A stretch of 64,000 nt of DNA. It comes from Oxalobacteraceae bacterium (GTDB taxonomy: Bacteria; Pseudomonadota; Gammaproteobacteria; Burkholderiales; Burkholderiaceae_D). This document shows, piece after piece, positions 50,235 through 59,574 of this stretch. The stretch covers positions 1 through 64,000 of the forward strand of contig JAJTGD010000013.1 in the NCBI GenBank assembly GCA_021299035.1, in the 5' to 3' direction. Each line of letters opens with the position of its first letter. Position 1 is the stretch's first letter. The position numbers were made by a program, and so were the translations under genes. The notes below the pieces were generated by a model, which worked only from the letters and a program-made list of their open reading frames with translations, was not told the origin of the DNA and made no database searches.

Positions 50235-51098
50235 TTATTGGCAGTGAGCGACTGCAGCAGCGATCGCTCGACGCGTCATTTCACCAGCCATTGCTGTCTT
50301 ATATTCGGCGTCGCCGCGCAAATCTTCGGCAGGATCGCAAATGGAACGAACGCTCTCAGCCACTTTGTCGATTAATGTGGGGGTTATCTCGTTCCCCATC
50401 ATGAGCTGCTCGGCTTCAGTCGCACGCAAGGCGGTTGGTGCGACATTCGTGAGGCCGATGGCAATGTGGGCCACCTTGTTCCCCGACAATTGCAGAACAA
50501 TCGCTGCAGCGGCAGTGGCCCAATCGCCCGTCTTGCGCTTTAGCTTGTGGTAGGCATAGCCAGTTTTCGGTGCAAAGGGAGCAACCTCGATCGAGACCAT
50601 AATTTCATCCTCGGCCATGTCCGTCATGTAGGTACCATGGAAGAAATCGGTTGCCTTCACTTTGCGCTGGCCATTCGGCCCCTGCAAAACAAAAGTCGCA
50701 TCAAGCGCCATAGCGATAGCGGGATGGTCGTTAGCGGGATCGCCATGCGCGATATCCCCGCCGATCGTGCCCCGGTTACGTACCTGTGGATCGGCGATTA
50801 ACTTCGCAGCTTCTGGTAACAAGGGTATTTTTTTCTGGAGCAAGTCCGAAAACAAAATTTGGTTTTCGGTGGTCATCGCGCCGATCTTAATCAGACCGCC
50901 TTCCTCCTTGATACCTCTGAGCTCAGGAATTTTGTTAATGTCAATCAGGTTCGCAGGTTCAGCGAAGCGCAATTTCATCATTGGAAGCAAGCTGTGACCA
51001 CCTGCAAGAATTTTTGCCTCTCCACCGAATTTAGACAGTAGTGCAACCGCTTCAGATACCGAGGTAGGGCAATGGTAATCAAATGATGGTGGAATCAT
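50235..51098 (-). CDS. coxM: CO dehydrogenase medium FAD subunit
   Basis: This 287-residue FAD-binding subunit has the motif AGGHSLLPMMKLRFAEP (residues near 32-48) and RNRGTIGGDIAHGDPANDHPA for FAD contact. It hands electrons to the quinone pool. It is the first gene of coxMSL-GDE; AAGGAG precedes the ATG. coxB, C, F, H, I and K are not in the window. Confidence 0.96.
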   Translation of the reverse strand: MIPPSFDYHCPTSVSEAVALLSKFGGEAKILAGGHSLLPMMKLRFAEPANLIDINKIPELRGIKEEGGLIKIGAMTTENQILFSDLLQKKIPLLPEAAKLIADPQVRNRGTIGGDIAHGDPANDHPAIAMALDATFVLQGPNGQRKVKATDFFHGTYMTDMAEDEIMVSIEVAPFAPKTGYAYHKLKRKTGDWATAAAAIVLQLSGNKVAHIAIGLTNVAPTALRATEAEQLMMGNEITPTLIDKVAESVRSICDPAEDLRGDAEYKTAMAGEMTRRAIAAAVAHCQ

Positions 51099-51312
51099 CT
51101 TCGTCTCCTTGTTTTATTTTCGCTGTGACATGGCGCCGTCACGCTTCATTGGTGCAGTGTTCCGGGACAAACACATCACCGGAAGGACGTCGAATACAGA
51201 TGCGAATGAATACACTAGTGACAATTGTTTTTACTACAACGTCATACGAAATTCAAACATTCAACTGATGCTAGCACTAAATTGAACGATTAGTGGTATA
51301 CCTGTCAAGCAT

Positions 51313-51972
51313 ATGAGCGCTATTAAAAATACTGCTAATAATCTAGCCACATTGGCCTTACTGGTTTGCGTCGCTTTGTCATTAGTGCAAGTGCGTGGCG
51401 CCGGCAGTGGCAGCGGAAGTGCCAGTTTGCTACCCCTAACGCTGGCAGGTGTCGTATCTGGCTGCCTAGCCTTAACTTGGTTAAGACCCCAAAGAGTCGG
51501 ATTGTCACCACCCAATGTGATGCTGTCGCTTGGAATCGGCGGTATGTTAGCTGGCTTGTATTGGGATACCACGCGAACACCGATTACAACGCTTGAGAGC
51601 CTGTGCTTTTCCAGTGCGCCCCAGGGAATGATTGAATCAATGATGTTTCATGCCAGCCTGTTCCCTGGTATGCATGCACTTATGGTGTTAGGTGGTATCA
51701 GTGCGATACCGACCTTACGACTACTGCGTCCGGAGTGCCGGCGACTTTGTTCGATGTTGACCCAGAATATCCTCTGCTCAAGCTGGATGTTGGTGGGGAT
51801 GACTCTGGGCTCGACACTATTTGTACAATCAATTCGCTCGATGAATGGCATGTCTGTCGACAAAATGCTTGGCGGGATGTTTACCGGTATGGTCTGGGGT
51901 ATGGTGGTCAGTGTCGGTTTATATCGCTTGTTTTTTATCACTTGGGACCGACTTGAGCGTAAGACGGCATGA
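51313..51972 (+). CDS. Met-rich multi-pass membrane protein, unknown function
   Basis: This 219-residue protein has four to five predicted TM helices (LATLALLVCVALSLV; LLPLTLAGVVSGCLAL; VMLSLGIGGMLAGLYW; TQNILCSSWMLVGMTLGSTL; MFTGMVWGMVVSVGLY). Met, His and Cys cluster between helices (ESMMFHASLFPGMHALM), which could bind Cu or another soft metal. It is divergent from coxM, so it may share regulation with the CO genes. I do not recognise a family. The ribosome site is weak. Confidence 0.6.
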   Translation: MSAIKNTANNLATLALLVCVALSLVQVRGAGSGSGSASLLPLTLAGVVSGCLALTWLRPQRVGLSPPNVMLSLGIGGMLAGLYWDTTRTPITTLESLCFSSAPQGMIESMMFHASLFPGMHALMVLGGISAIPTLRLLRPECRRLCSMLTQNILCSSWMLVGMTLGSTLFVQSIRSMNGMSVDKMLGGMFTGMVWGMVVSVGLYRLFFITWDRLERKTA

Positions 51973-52064
51973 TCGAAAATGGTGTAGCGACATGCTCGGT
52001 AGCAACCCTAAAATCGCCCTAGCCAAAGATTCTTCGTTTCGAAAACTTCTCGCCATATTGAAGC

Positions 52065-52766
52065 TCACCACGGTATCTCCCGCCCCTGGTAATCGATGAA
52101 ATGCGCACCTGATTTTGGGTTAAGCGCCATCATCGCGTGCATCATGCCGGCCACCGACTCTGATGGCTCCAGCAACGTCGGCACGCCCGATTGAAACGGT
52201 TCGGAAAGGCGCGACCGCACCGTTCCCGGCTGCAGCGCCACGACACGCAAGTTGGGGTTTTTACGTTGAAGTTCGATCGCTGCCGTTTGCAGCAACATGT
52301 TCAGCGCCGCCTTCGAGGCACGGTAGCCGTACCATCCACCTTTTTGGTTGTCGCTGATACTGCCTACTCTGGCTGAGAGTTTTGCATAGATCGCATCACC
52401 ACTAGCAATTGAGGGCGCCAGGTGTCGCAATAACAAGGCAGGACCAATAGCGTTGATCGCGAAAGAGCGATGCAAACTAGCTGCATCCATTCGGCTGAGG
52501 GATTTTTCAGGGCCTACACCATCGATGGTTAATGCACCTGTGGCATCAATCACAAAATGAAATGGACCCTGTGCGCGTAAATCGGTTGCGACGCGCTCAA
52601 TCGAGCTCGCGTCCTCAAGATCAAAATCGTGACCCTGAGAACGCGAGATACTGACTACACTGGCACAGGTAGTTTCATTCTCCAGATAACGTGCAAATGC
52701 ATGACCTAAGGCGCCGCCAGTCCCAATGACCAAAGCCTTGAAATGTTGCGGGAATTGGATTTGCAT
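52065..52766 (-). CDS. Short-chain dehydrogenase/reductase (C-factor-like)
   Basis: This 233-residue Rossmann enzyme has the NAD(P) loop VIGTGGALGHAFARYL (an unusual TGxxxGxG variant, GTGGALG), a FAINAIGPALLLRHL segment and active-site YGYRASKAALNML with Tyr and Lys. It resembles the C-factor/CsgA group of SDRs. ATG 52766 starts the homology; the frame reaches further upstream into the neighbour. Substrate unknown. Confidence 0.87.
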   Translation of the reverse strand: MQIQFPQHFKALVIGTGGALGHAFARYLENETTCASVVSISRSQGHDFDLEDASSIERVATDLRAQGPFHFVIDATGALTIDGVGPEKSLSRMDAASLHRSFAINAIGPALLLRHLAPSIASGDAIYAKLSARVGSISDNQKGGWYGYRASKAALNMLLQTAAIELQRKNPNLRVVALQPGTVRSRLSEPFQSGVPTLLEPSESVAGMMHAMMALNPKSGAHFIDYQGREIPW

Positions 52767-52797
52767 GACAGGCGCGCCTTGAGATCGATCTGGCGTA

Positions 52798-53331
52798 TTA
52801 CTGGCTGTGATCGACAGCAGGTGGCTGATGATGCATATGGATGTCCTCAGCAGCCGCTGGATTGACATAGCCTAACAAGCCCGGGTCCATCATCCCCACC
52901 ACCATAGCGATGTGAGCAAACACCAGAAAAATCGCGACGTAGGTGGCGTGTCGAGCAAGGCGCCGCTCTTCACTCTCGGCTTTATGAATCAAGCCCAGAT
53001 CTTGTAACGCAATTAGTATCATGGGAATACCACCGATCAGGTAGGTCGCTACTGCAACCACGTCAATGATCGTCCGCCATTCACCCGCCTTGGTAATCGG
53101 GATGACCGCGTTGAACATCAAATACACAATGATTCCAACGAAGGTAAGCCCCACCAGAATACCTGCGATTCGGTTTACCTGACGAACCCAGGTATCGAAT
53201 TTTCGGGTGTAGAGGATGTACAGCTCCGTAATGGCGACCGTCTCTGCAAGTACGACTGGCAGCGCCATAAATATCAAGAGGTTCCAAGGCTGGTTAGAAG
53301 CTAGTAGCTCCATGTAGTGCGTCATATTCAT
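52798..53331 (-). CDS. Four-TM inner-membrane protein with His/Met-rich tail
   Basis: This protein of about 177 residues has four TM helices (LLIFMALPVVLAETVAITELYIL; IAGILVGLTFVGIIVYLMF; VVAVATYLIGGIPMILIAL; YVAIFLVFAHIAMVVGMM). The C-terminal tail contains DIHMHHQPPAVDH, a likely metal-binding stretch. GGAG precedes ATG 53331. I suspect a DUF6803-like permease-type family but cannot confirm it. It lies 32 bp upstream of the SDR start. Confidence 0.7.
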   Translation of the reverse strand: MNMTHYMELLASNQPWNLLIFMALPVVLAETVAITELYILYTRKFDTWVRQVNRIAGILVGLTFVGIIVYLMFNAVIPITKAGEWRTIIDVVAVATYLIGGIPMILIALQDLGLIHKAESEERRLARHATYVAIFLVFAHIAMVVGMMDPGLLGYVNPAAAEDIHMHHQPPAVDHSQ

Positions 53332-53395
53332 CACGAATCTCCGAAAAGGTACTGTCACTTATGCCAATGGCATAAGCGCAAAAAGATAAACCTGA

Positions 53396-53743
53396 TCAGG
53401 AGAGTGTGCGTGGCGGCCGGAACAGACGCTCTGCGTGAGATTGAGAATTAAATGATGTGAAGAATGGGATAGCTTGTGTGCGCTGATCAGGCACAGTCAA
53501 TGAGCCCAACGATGGCAACACCGCCGCCAAATTCAGGCAGCAAGCATGCGCGATTGTGCTCGGGAGCGAATGGGCAGCGCACTCCGTACCATGACACTCC
53601 TCTGCCATTACGGCATGACAGTCATCCACAGGCTGTGACTGCCCTACCGCCGAGCATAGGGGCGTGACAGCACCCACCGTTGCGGTGAACAAGACGCACA
53701 TCGCCAACAGCAGAACGAATATCGACTTAGGATGCTTAGCCAT
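53396..53743 (-). CDS. Exported Cys/His-containing protein, unknown
   Basis: This 115-residue protein has a signal peptide (IFVLLLAMCVLFTATVGAV). The mature part carries several Cys and His (DDCHAVMAEECHGTECAAH, AHACCLNLAAV), resembling small exported metal-linked proteins of the DUF2946 kind, though I cannot confirm membership. It precedes the His-tailed membrane protein gene in the same direction (65 bp), so both may serve metal handling. Confidence 0.55.
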   Translation of the reverse strand: MAKHPKSIFVLLLAMCVLFTATVGAVTPLCSAVGQSQPVDDCHAVMAEECHGTECAAHSLPSTIAHACCLNLAAVLPSLGSLTVPDQRTQAIPFFTSFNSQSHAERLFRPPRTLS

Positions 53744-53785
53744 GAGTTATCTTTAAATCGGCAATCTTGCACTCCGTGTGTGCCA

Positions 53786-54514
53786 CTAGTGTAACCGCCC
53801 CGGCGAGCCATGGCATTGCCTGAACTTTTCCCCAGAGCCGCAGGGACACGCATCATTCTCTCCCGGTACGTCATCCAGCACCCAAGGGCTTGACCCCATA
53901 GTGCTAGCACGCTTGTCTGGCGTGACGTCCTTTCCACGGCGCTCCAGCCAGTATCGATGAATCTTGCGAATATCGTGCGGCAGCTGATCCGCATATTCCA
54001 GATGCTGATCAAGATCGTGTGAAACTTCCGTCAGGATTTCCCAGCCATCCTCGGTGCCATACAACCTGAGCACGGTAAACCAGTCGGTATGAAGTGATGT
54101 AAGGGGTGTCCAACCCTCGATATCGAGGATGAGGCCTTTCATGAATCCCATGCACCAGTCATCTAACAAGGGAATCGGATCGCCGTCATTGGGATTTTCC
54201 AGCAGCAGTGGCTCAAAATCCTCGGGGGACTCTAGTAGTTCTGCGGAGATACTATTCATGTGCCGAAACACCAGCTCGTAGAATCGCTGCGCGGCATGGT
54301 CGGAGTGGAATGCCGGCCGGGAAACACCTTTTTCAACATCCCAGACCCAAGGCATCCAGATGCTCGGCATGATCGCGTTAGGACCAGAAACCACGGCGGT
54401 CAAAAAGCCGTCTAGCATGCTCACGTTCATAGCATCCAAATCGCCAGGTTGATCCATCAATATGCGATCCAGTTCTTCTACCTCTTCATTCGACAGTGGC
54501 TGACGTAGGTTCAT
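53786..54514 (-). CDS. UPF0149/YecA-type protein with SEC-C zinc motif
   Basis: This 242-residue cytoplasmic protein has the UPF0149 fold (MNVSMLDGFLTAVVSGPNAIMPSIWMPWVW, WCMGFMKGLILDIEGW) and a C-terminal SEC-C zinc knuckle (NDACPCGSGEKFRQCHG) like that of SecA. Function unproven; YecA binds ribosomes or SecB-type partners in E. coli studies. ATG 54514 starts the homology. Confidence 0.9.
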   Translation of the reverse strand: MNLRQPLSNEEVEELDRILMDQPGDLDAMNVSMLDGFLTAVVSGPNAIMPSIWMPWVWDVEKGVSRPAFHSDHAAQRFYELVFRHMNSISAELLESPEDFEPLLLENPNDGDPIPLLDDWCMGFMKGLILDIEGWTPLTSLHTDWFTVLRLYGTEDGWEILTEVSHDLDQHLEYADQLPHDIRKIHRYWLERRGKDVTPDKRASTMGSSPWVLDDVPGENDACPCGSGEKFRQCHGSPGRLH

Positions 54515-54679
54515 GGTAATTAGTGTGCGGTATTTGACTCGACTATGATACGAGCAGCGCCGATGGTGACCGAAAAACTCGGTGGTCGGCAAAGACCTTG
54601 TAGGTCACGACGGCGCGATGTGTCGAAATTATCATATTAAAAACCTTTAGTCCCCCAGAATCGTTACCCAGGCATTCGG

Positions 54680-55390
54680 ATGAATGATTTACCTAATATT
54701 GAAGCCGCTTGTTTTGACAGGGTGAATGAGCAGGCGTTGTTTCCGACAACGCGATCGACACATCCACCGAAAATTCTTCTGCTGTACGGCTCATTACGGC
54801 AGCGCTCATTCAGCCGATTATTGGCTGAGGAAGCCGCAAGAATTCTGCAACAAATGGGCGCAGAAACGAAATTTTTCAACCCTAGCGGCTTACCTCTGCC
54901 CGACGATGCGCCAGAAACGCATGAAAAAGTGGCCGAGCTACGCGCGCTGTGTGCGTGGGCCGAGGGCATGGTGTGGTCATCCCCTGAACGACATGGTGCA
55001 ATGACTGGAATCATGAAGGCACAGATTGACTGGGTACCCTTAGCGCTCGGCGCCATTCGGCCAACACAAGGTAAAACACTGGCGGTCATGCAAGTCTGCG
55101 GTGGCTCTCAGTCATTCAATGCGGTCAACCAGATGAGGGTACTGGGTCGTTGGATGCGAATGATCACCATCCCTAATCAATCATCGGTTGCAAAGGCCTA
55201 CGAACAATTCGATGAGGCAGGCCGAATGAAACCATCACCCTACTACGACCGCGTGGTCGATGTCATGGAAGAACTCACGAAATTCACATTACTTACCCGG
55301 GATATTTCACCCTACCTGGTGGATCGCTACAGCGAGCGTAAGGAATCTCATGACCTATTGGCCACCCGTGTTCAACAGGGCCAGCTTTGA
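54680..55390 (+). CDS. arsH: ArsH-type NADPH-dependent FMN reductase
   Basis: This 236-residue flavoprotein has [23 protein letters not shown] (FMN phosphate loop), [23 protein letters not shown] and [21 protein letters not shown]. ArsH oxidises trivalent organoarsenicals and reduces quinones or dyes. No other ars genes are near, so a general redox role is also possible. It is monocistronic. Confidence 0.93.
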   Translation: MNDLPNIEAACFDRVNEQALFPTTRSTHPPKILLLYGSLRQRSFSRLLAEEAARILQQMGAETKFFNPSGLPLPDDAPETHEKVAELRALCAWAEGMVWSSPERHGAMTGIMKAQIDWVPLALGAIRPTQGKTLAVMQVCGGSQSFNAVNQMRVLGRWMRMITIPNQSSVAKAYEQFDEAGRMKPSPYYDRVVDVMEELTKFTLLTRDISPYLVDRYSERKESHDLLATRVQQGQL

Positions 55391-55419
55391 CGACCTTTTC
55401 TGCCATCGGATTGAGATCG

Positions 55420-56280
55420 TCAACGCAGCCTCGCCTCTGCCTGCATAGCTAATTCGCCATGCTTATTTGAAGCCCATAGCACTACGCGATGATGCTCTTG
55501 CGCCAGACGACCATGGACTGAAAAAGGCTCCGTATCGAATAAGGGTGAAATAGCCCTGAATGAAAATTCAGCAATCGTTCGATCGGGTAATTCGCGATGA
55601 ATCAAATCGGTGAGTAAGCTTGCAATCAGTGGGGCATGTACGATCAAGCCTGGATAGGCCTCATCTTCGGTTGCATAGCGACGATCATAGTGAACACGAT
55701 AGCCGTTGAAGGTCAGTGCTGAATAGCGAAACAACTGTACTGGATCCGGGATAATCTGCCTTGACCAGTGTGCATCAGTCGGTGCTAATTTTGCGGCAAG
55801 CGCTGAGGCGCCTGGCTGCAAGGCTTCACGATACACAATATCGTGCTCTTCCTGAATCGCCACGGCACCTTGCACAGAAATCTCATGCGCAACGGTGACA
55901 AATACGAGTGCGCCCGATTTACCCTGTTTCACCTCCACTGCCTTAATTCGCGAAATTCGCACAGCCTGAACGCCCACCGGCAATGGTGCCAAAAACTGCA
56001 AACGGCTGCCGGCCCAGAGCCGACGCGGCAACGTCACCGGCGGCAAGAAGCCCCCACGCTGCGCATGACCATCCGCACCCAACATAGAGGTCGGGCTCGC
56101 TGACCAGAAATAGATCCAGTGCCATAACGGCGGCAAGTCATCGCCAAGCGTTGGCGTCCACGTTCGATCCAAGGTGGCTGCCATGGCAATAGCTCTGCCC
56201 ATATCGATCTGATCGGTCGACGTCTCAGAGCGGCCGATCCACGTAGCCAATTTGTCAGCATCAAGCGATTCAGTTGACAT
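55420..56280 (-). CDS. MaoC-like acyl-CoA hydratase (HTD2/FAS1-like dehydratase)
   Basis: This 286-residue double-hotdog enzyme resembles mesaconyl-C4-CoA and itaconyl-CoA hydratases: N-terminal LPPLWHWIYFW, GGFLPPVTLPRRLWAGSRL, and the C-terminal hotdog DPVQLFRYSALTFNGYRVHYDRRYATE with active-site Tyr/His context, then PGLIVHAPL. CGGGA precedes ATG 56280, chosen over a frame 29 codons longer. No other CoA genes are adjacent, so the substrate is open. Confidence 0.87.
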   Translation of the reverse strand: MSTESLDADKLATWIGRSETSTDQIDMGRAIAMAATLDRTWTPTLGDDLPPLWHWIYFWSASPTSMLGADGHAQRGGFLPPVTLPRRLWAGSRLQFLAPLPVGVQAVRISRIKAVEVKQGKSGALVFVTVAHEISVQGAVAIQEEHDIVYREALQPGASALAAKLAPTDAHWSRQIIPDPVQLFRYSALTFNGYRVHYDRRYATEDEAYPGLIVHAPLIASLLTDLIHRELPDRTIAEFSFRAISPLFDTEPFSVHGRLAQEHHRVVLWASNKHGELAMQAEARLR

Positions 56281-56381
56281 GCGCATTCCCGAGTCGCACA
56301 ACATCATTGTTTGAAAAGGTGTGAGGCATGGGTTGCATTTGATTCGAGGTTTTTTGGTCCATCCCACTAAGCGAAGACTAT

Positions 56382-57284
56382 CTATCGCTTCGTTAGCAGC
56401 TGTCTGAAGTCACGCTCATAGCTCATCAGCTTTTTATGGGCTTTGGCGCGCTGCTCGGCACTGGTCAGTTGATGTAGCCCAGCCAGATTCGCGCAGGCTT
56501 CCGTTTGCAGGCGCTGCTGCATAGACGAGAATCGTGTGTCACTCGGGCGCATAGTGCGCTCAATAAGATTCAGGATTTCCGCCTCCGCTGCGGATTGCGA
56601 CAATTTTTGCGACGGGATTTTTTCCAGCGTCAGAAGGATTTGTTGTTGCCGAGTCAGGCGACGTTCCCAACTGAGCGTTGGCTGCCAGGACGAGTTTTGG
56701 ACCGCATGCAAAATGTAGTCACGCTGCCCGCGATTTAGCCGCCCATAGTAAGTCTCGGCACGCTCTTCCCAATCATCGACGCGGCGCCGGATCCGTTTTT
56801 CATCGGAACCCTCAAGCCATTTCTCGTGCCATTCGCGGTCTTCTTCTGCAAAGCGACGCTTTAAGTGCTGTAGCTGAGCGGGTTGGAGCTGTCTTGCCAA
56901 ACCTGCGAATAGCGGAACGGCCTGCTTCAGCACCGTATCGAGATGCTCGGCCGCCACATCGATGTTCTCGCAAGTTTGGTCGGGCGTGACATCACCGAGG
57001 CTCTGGCGCGCCACCACCTCGATGAGGTCAGCATAAGCAGCCAGCTGGGTCTGCCGGTGCCAGGCATGCAATCCTTGAAGTTCCTGCTTCAGCCAGCGAG
57101 TTTGGCTGCTATCAAGATCCAGTTGGCGGTCAAGCCACCAGCGGGCGACCAGATCAGCTTGATCGTAGCCAAGCTTCACCATGCTGCAGCCGCCAAGCAA
57201 AGCTAGCATGGCCGCAAGGATGAACTGGCAGAAGCGACGAGAGAATAGATTCACCGAGCTGAAAAATTGGCCACCATGAGGCAA
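56382..57284 (-). CDS. DUF6279 family lipoprotein
   Basis: This 300-residue lipoprotein has a signal ending in the lipobox LALLGGC (Cys-33), then MVKLGYDQADLVARWWLDRQLDLDSSQ, characteristic of DUF6279, and a long charged helical domain (KRRFAEEDREWHEKWLEG, RRRVDDWEERAETYYGRLN). The function of the family is unknown; some members are associated with outer-membrane or type IX/VI-like contexts without proof. It follows the amine dehydrogenase operon in the same direction. Confidence 0.85.
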   Translation of the reverse strand: MPHGGQFFSSVNLFSRRFCQFILAAMLALLGGCSMVKLGYDQADLVARWWLDRQLDLDSSQTRWLKQELQGLHAWHRQTQLAAYADLIEVVARQSLGDVTPDQTCENIDVAAEHLDTVLKQAVPLFAGLARQLQPAQLQHLKRRFAEEDREWHEKWLEGSDEKRIRRRVDDWEERAETYYGRLNRGQRDYILHAVQNSSWQPTLSWERRLTRQQQILLTLEKIPSQKLSQSAAEAEILNLIERTMRPSDTRFSSMQQRLQTEACANLAGLHQLTSAEQRAKAHKKLMSYERDFRQLLTKR

Positions 57285-57332
57285 CGCATCAGCTGGAATA
57301 TTAGCTGACAGAAAACCAAGAGGGAGTTTGCT

Positions 57333-57779
57333 TCAAGGGTATGAGCGCAGGTCAAGCCCAAATTCACGAAGCAGTCTATCAGTAACTTCAGTGCGGCGCT
57401 TTGGTACGTCAGACGGTGGGCGACGTCTCAGCTGTTTGACCTCATCTGCCGAGTAAGCTTTTGGATACTCGGGCAACTCCTTTCCACTGAACTCTTTCAG
57501 CATCCAGTTCAGCAGATCGGCAGTTTCTTGGTCGGAAAGTGGTGACTGTGAAGCGCCCGGAACTTGCGCCAGATACTCTCGACCACCTTCCACCTTAAGA
57601 AAATGGCCGATCGACCCGCGCAAATTCGGGATACCGGGTGCGCTATTGCCACTGCCATCCATCGCATGACAGCCTGCGCAATGCAACACGTAGTTCAAGC
57701 GTGGTGAGCCCACGCTCTGAGCAGCATGTGCGACCGAGCAACTCAGCATCATGAAGAGCCACAGCAAGATCGATCTCAT
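57333..57779 (-). CDS. Periplasmic monoheme c-type cytochrome
   Basis: This 148-residue protein has a signal peptide (MRSILLWLFMMLSCSVAHA), heme site CAGCHAMDG and a C-terminal Met in LLNWMLKEF as candidate sixth ligand. It lies 91 bp downstream of the quinoprotein small subunit gene in the same direction. In the aromatic amine dehydrogenase cluster of Alcaligenes faecalis a small monoheme cytochrome gene occupies the same position, so it may take electrons from the dehydrogenase, directly or via a cupredoxin encoded elsewhere. Confidence 0.87.
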   Translation of the reverse strand: MRSILLWLFMMLSCSVAHAAQSVGSPRLNYVLHCAGCHAMDGSGNSAPGIPNLRGSIGHFLKVEGGREYLAQVPGASQSPLSDQETADLLNWMLKEFSGKELPEYPKAYSADEVKQLRRRPPSDVPKRRTEVTDRLLREFGLDLRSYP

Positions 57780-57870
57780 CTCGTGCCCTGAACTACGTCG
57801 CTAAGCCAAAATAGTTCTACCACTAAACCATCGACATCATGGCTAACATCTAGAACACAGCCTGGCCAGG

Positions 57871-58398
57871 CTAGCCTTTCGGGTCGCCAACGCCGACGAT
57901 CGCTGCAACGGTGCAATGATAGGTATTGCTGGTATTCGACATGCACCAGTTGATATCGTTATGGACGCCCATTCGATACGCAGGACGTTCACGCTCGTTT
58001 CGGTTGCAGAAGCATTGACCACACATGGTGGCGCCGCAACAGTCGTTATAGCTGATCAAATAATCACGACCGTTAGCAGGATTCCGGCACGTACCCACCC
58101 AAGTGACCTTGGAAACCTCGGTACCCGGCGGACACGATGACACGGTGCCACCACAGCAGGTGCAAACAAATCCATCTAACGCACAATAGCGCCAGTAATC
58201 ACACGCTGTATCGTCTTCGCCCTTCTTAGGCGCAGCGTGTGCGTGTGAGCCAACACGATCAAATGGCAACACGGGCAGGACTAAAGCCGTACCTACCAGC
58301 AGATTACCCAGACGCGTCAGCGCACTACGGCGCGACATGGATTGGGCAACTTGGCGGGTTTTTGTTTCGAAAAAATCATCAAACCATTTCACGGGCAC
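57871..58398 (-). CDS. aauA: TTQ amine dehydrogenase small subunit, aromatic-amine type
   Basis: This 175-residue precursor has a twin-arginine leader (MSRRSALTRLGNLLVG). The mature part is the Cys-rich light chain (CDYWRYCALDG, CCGGT, CMSN). Trp-100 (KVTWVGTC) and Trp-151 (DINWCM) are 51 residues apart, the same spacing as the two Trp residues that are cross-linked into tryptophan tryptophylquinone. From memory of published sequences, WVGTCRNP..GRDYLISYNDCCG and HNDINWCM resemble aromatic amine dehydrogenase (AauA) more than methylamine dehydrogenase (MauA). It oxidises primary amines to aldehydes in the periplasm. Confidence 0.9.
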   Translation of the reverse strand: MPVKWFDDFFETKTRQVAQSMSRRSALTRLGNLLVGTALVLPVLPFDRVGSHAHAAPKKGEDDTACDYWRYCALDGFVCTCCGGTVSSCPPGTEVSKVTWVGTCRNPANGRDYLISYNDCCGATMCGQCFCNRNERERPAYRMGVHNDINWCMSNTSNTYHCTVAAIVGVGDPKG

Positions 58399-58423
58399 AC
58401 TCCTATTGAATGAGCTGAGTTAG

Positions 58424-59014
58424 TCAGGCGCGCTGATTAATAAATTCTTGAATGGAGGCGACACCCGTTTCCTTCGCCACGAACAAACTCTCAAGTTGCT
58501 CCCTCGAGTTCACCAGGCCTTTACCCCGTATCGCCCCATGCTCGTCAATTAGCACTGCATAAGGCAATTTGGAAATTTGATAGGTCATCCCCAACTCGGT
58601 CGATAACACATAGGGGAATGCACCCAGATCCGCTTTCTCGTAGAACGCTTTATGCTGCGGCAATTCGCCGTCACTGGCCAGCACAATATCGAGCCAAGCT
58701 TTTTCGCTAGTGGCGATTGAACGGATAACAGGCAAAAGCTTTTTACACACTGGGCAGGTAGGTGACAAGAAAAACAGCAACTGGCCACGACCTAGTTGTC
58801 CACCAATCGACACGGCCCCGCCACCAATAGATGTTAAGGAGAATGAGGGTGCAGCGTCACCGACTTTGGGACCCTGATCGATCATCAGCGCACCCATCGG
58901 GGCTACACGTTCATACAAAACACCAATCTGCCTGGCCAACGCCCAAACAACAAGCAGCAGCGCAAGCACAACCAGCCAAAGAAAAACATTTGAAATTAGC
59001 AAAGCGTCGTTCAT
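58424..59014 (-). CDS. aauD: MauD/AauD-like thioredoxin-fold maturation protein
   Basis: This 196-residue protein has one N-terminal TM anchor (VFLWLVVLALLLVVWALA) and a periplasmic thioredoxin-like domain with redox motif CPVCKK (SPTCPVCKKLLP). MauD is needed to form the six disulfides of the small subunit. It lies between the E and A genes, the invariant order of mau and aau clusters. Confidence 0.92.
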   Translation of the reverse strand: MNDALLISNVFLWLVVLALLLVVWALARQIGVLYERVAPMGALMIDQGPKVGDAAPSFSLTSIGGGAVSIGGQLGRGQLLFFLSPTCPVCKKLLPVIRSIATSEKAWLDIVLASDGELPQHKAFYEKADLGAFPYVLSTELGMTYQISKLPYAVLIDEHGAIRGKGLVNSREQLESLFVAKETGVASIQEFINQRA

Positions 59015-59023
59015 CGCTTTCCC

Positions 59024-59569
59024 TCAGTGTCGGTTGATCAACGGACTCGTTGAGTTATTGAGTAACTGATTCGTACATAAATACAAACCCACTAGTGCAA
59101 CTACCCCAGCTGCTAAAGTGAAGTAATCACCCCAATACAATAACCGGCTCGCGCCTTGCTGAGCGGCTGGTATGGTTAGCAGGACTAATACGAGATTCCT
59201 TGCTACCAGCGCCCAAGAGATCGTCTGATTCGACGACCCGCCGCAGCCACAATCAATATCACGAATACCGCGCGCCAGATTGATGGCTACTGCCGCCGTC
59301 ACCACCAGCAAAATCGCCGCAGCGAGTGAGGCACCCACCGCGCAGCTGTCTGGGAATAGCAGCGCAATGCCCGCCACGATCTCGACCGTTGGTACCAACC
59401 AAGAAACTGGCCGAACCAAACCAAATGGCAGCAAACGATAGTTTTCGATCGCAGCAGCAAAGATGTCAATATCGCGGAGCTTTTGCCAGCCACCGACCAG
59501 CAAGATCACCGCGAGCATCGACGCGAAGGCTCGCGTGATGACTGGATCAAGGATAAAGTCGGTCAGCAT
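59024..59569 (-). CDS. aauE: MauE/AauE-like membrane maturation protein
   Basis: This 181-residue protein with about four or five TM helices (DoxX/MauE-like fold) includes LLVGGWQKLRDIDIFAAAIENYRLLP and a DCGCGGSSNQ loop. MauE works with MauD in small-subunit export and disulfide formation. It starts 5 bp downstream of the B gene. Confidence 0.92.
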   Translation of the reverse strand: MLTDFILDPVITRAFASMLAVILLVGGWQKLRDIDIFAAAIENYRLLPFGLVRPVSWLVPTVEIVAGIALLFPDSCAVGASLAAAILLVVTAAVAINLARGIRDIDCGCGGSSNQTISWALVARNLVLVLLTIPAAQQGASRLLYWGDYFTLAAGVVALVGLYLCTNQLLNNSTSPLINRH

Positions 59570-59574
59570 AATGG

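Noticed and set aside
51275-51295. CACTAA-N9-TTAGTG dyad between coxM and the divergent membrane protein as a cox operator
   Set aside because: Arms of six bases in AT-rich DNA are too short to distinguish from chance.
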